Source: UBA1672 sp050633285
Lineage (GTDB): Bacteria; Pseudomonadota; Alphaproteobacteria; Micavibrionales; Micavibrionaceae
DNA: 64,000 nucleotides
Assembly (NCBI GenBank): GCA_050633285.1
Contig: JBOEGG010000001.1
Coordinates: 186,001 to 250,000 of the forward strand
Direction of reading: 5' to 3'
A program made the translations under genes and the position numbers. Under the pieces are notes generated by a model. It had not been told where the DNA came from. It was given only the letters and a program-made list of their open reading frames with translations, and made no database searches. Below, piece by piece: positions 63,660 to 64,000 of the stretch (position 1 is the stretch's first letter; every line of letters begins with the position of its first letter).

Positions 63660-64000
63660 ACCCTTTAATTTTATTATATATGAAAAATTTTAACATAACG
63701 ATGTGCAATTTGTAAAATGCAAATAAGGAAGACTAAACTCATCATCTAATTTTTGAAGCAAATCACACGCCTTCTCACACTCAAATAATGTTGTATTTAG
63801 ATACCCGCTCATACTGTATTAAAATTTACTTCTTATATTTATTTGAAAAACAGATTGGTACGATAAAGGACGCAAGTTTACGTTACATCTCACCATTCTG
63901 TAAACAGGCACAAAATTAGCCTGTGGATATCTTGTTAAAAATCTGGTACATTTTCTATGTAATCTATAGATTACGCATCTGCCGATTCGGGTAGATTTCC
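63660..64000. other. Right-edge intergenic stretch with palindromes
   Basis: No gene is clearly supported. A 40-codon minus-strand frame (63690-63812) opens with MSGYLNTTLFECEKACDLLQ but has no ribosome binding site. Two structures stand out: ACAGGC/GCCTGT (63904-63923) and the perfect 16-bp palindrome GTAATCTATAGATTAC (63959-63974). The latter could be an operator for a gene beyond the window. Confidence 0.4.

Noticed and set aside
63921..63930. DnaA box (TGTGGATAT)
   Set aside because: Single 8 of 9 match, no second box nearby.

Overview
This AT-rich window reads as chromosomal DNA of an alphaproteobacterium. The evidence is an Usg-family protein, a DUF1674/SDHAF4 protein, a COX15/CtaA-type haem A synthase, an adrenodoxin-type ferredoxin, the mutM - rpsT - dnaA neighbourhood, and a small DnaA-domain-IV-like protein beside dnaN. 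DotL/DotM-like type IVB secretion genes linked to a prepilin-like protein point towards an uncultured Micavibrio-like or other deep-branching alphaproteobacterial lineage. That placement is inference, not something the sequence proves. I see no insertion sequence, integrase, phage module or CRISPR array.

Layout. 0-5 kb: a truncated NIT-domain sensor, a membrane protein, a DEAD-box RNA helicase, a YaiI-family protein and a secreted alpha/beta hydrolase. 5.2-5.4 kb: tRNA-Gln and tRNA-Thr. 5.6-11.3 kb: a secretion module of DotM/IcmP-like protein, a single-membrane-span protein, a DotL/IcmO-like coupling ATPase with a long repetitive Pro-rich tail, and a prepilin-like protein. 11.3-31.5 kb, mostly minus strand: degenerate Fic protein, argS, nucleotidyltransferase, gyrB, recF, dnaN, HdaB-like protein, the bioF-bioD-bioA operon, bioB, dnaA and rpsT, with hisC and a cation/proton antiporter on the plus strand. 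31.8-33.8 kb: mutM between two membrane or exported unknowns. 33.9-37.1 kb: an accessory-looking patch with a YgjV-like protein, two paralogous XRE regulators carrying the same C-terminal effector domain, a GNAT enzyme and a small unknown. 37.3-39.4 kb: groES-groEL. 39.7-41.8 kb: a large Gly-zipper protein with a toxin-like N-terminus and its small partner. 42-46.8 kb: usg, DUF3592 protein, ferredoxin, ctaA and an acidic protein. 47-54.6 kb: an MFS-acyltransferase-ligase fusion, DUF4197 protein, a structured-RNA candidate with an XRE regulator, a membrane protein, and a Fur-box-controlled FTR1/cupredoxin iron system. 54.7 kb onward: SRP RNA, a TIKI/EreA-like protein, a metallophosphoesterase, dnaX-ybaB, xthA, a DUF1223-like protein, a DUF1674 protein, rsmB and a C-terminal unknown.

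The replication genes (gyrB, recF, dnaN, dnaA) lie within about 15 kb on one strand but are interleaved with biotin genes, and no convincing oriC is visible. The most interesting thread is a short motif, (P/K)S(V/I)FG(A/G). It occurs seven times in the tail of the DotL-like coupling protein, once in the disordered tail of an acidic protein about 35 kb away, and once at the extreme C-terminus of the small partner of the toxin-like protein. This could be a docking signal linking scattered genes to the secretion system. Other notable items are two related palindromic elements placed after groES and after groEL, an intrinsic terminator buried inside the start of the prepilin-like gene, a perfect operator around a -10 box in front of one XRE regulator, and a roughly 170-nt structured RNA candidate.
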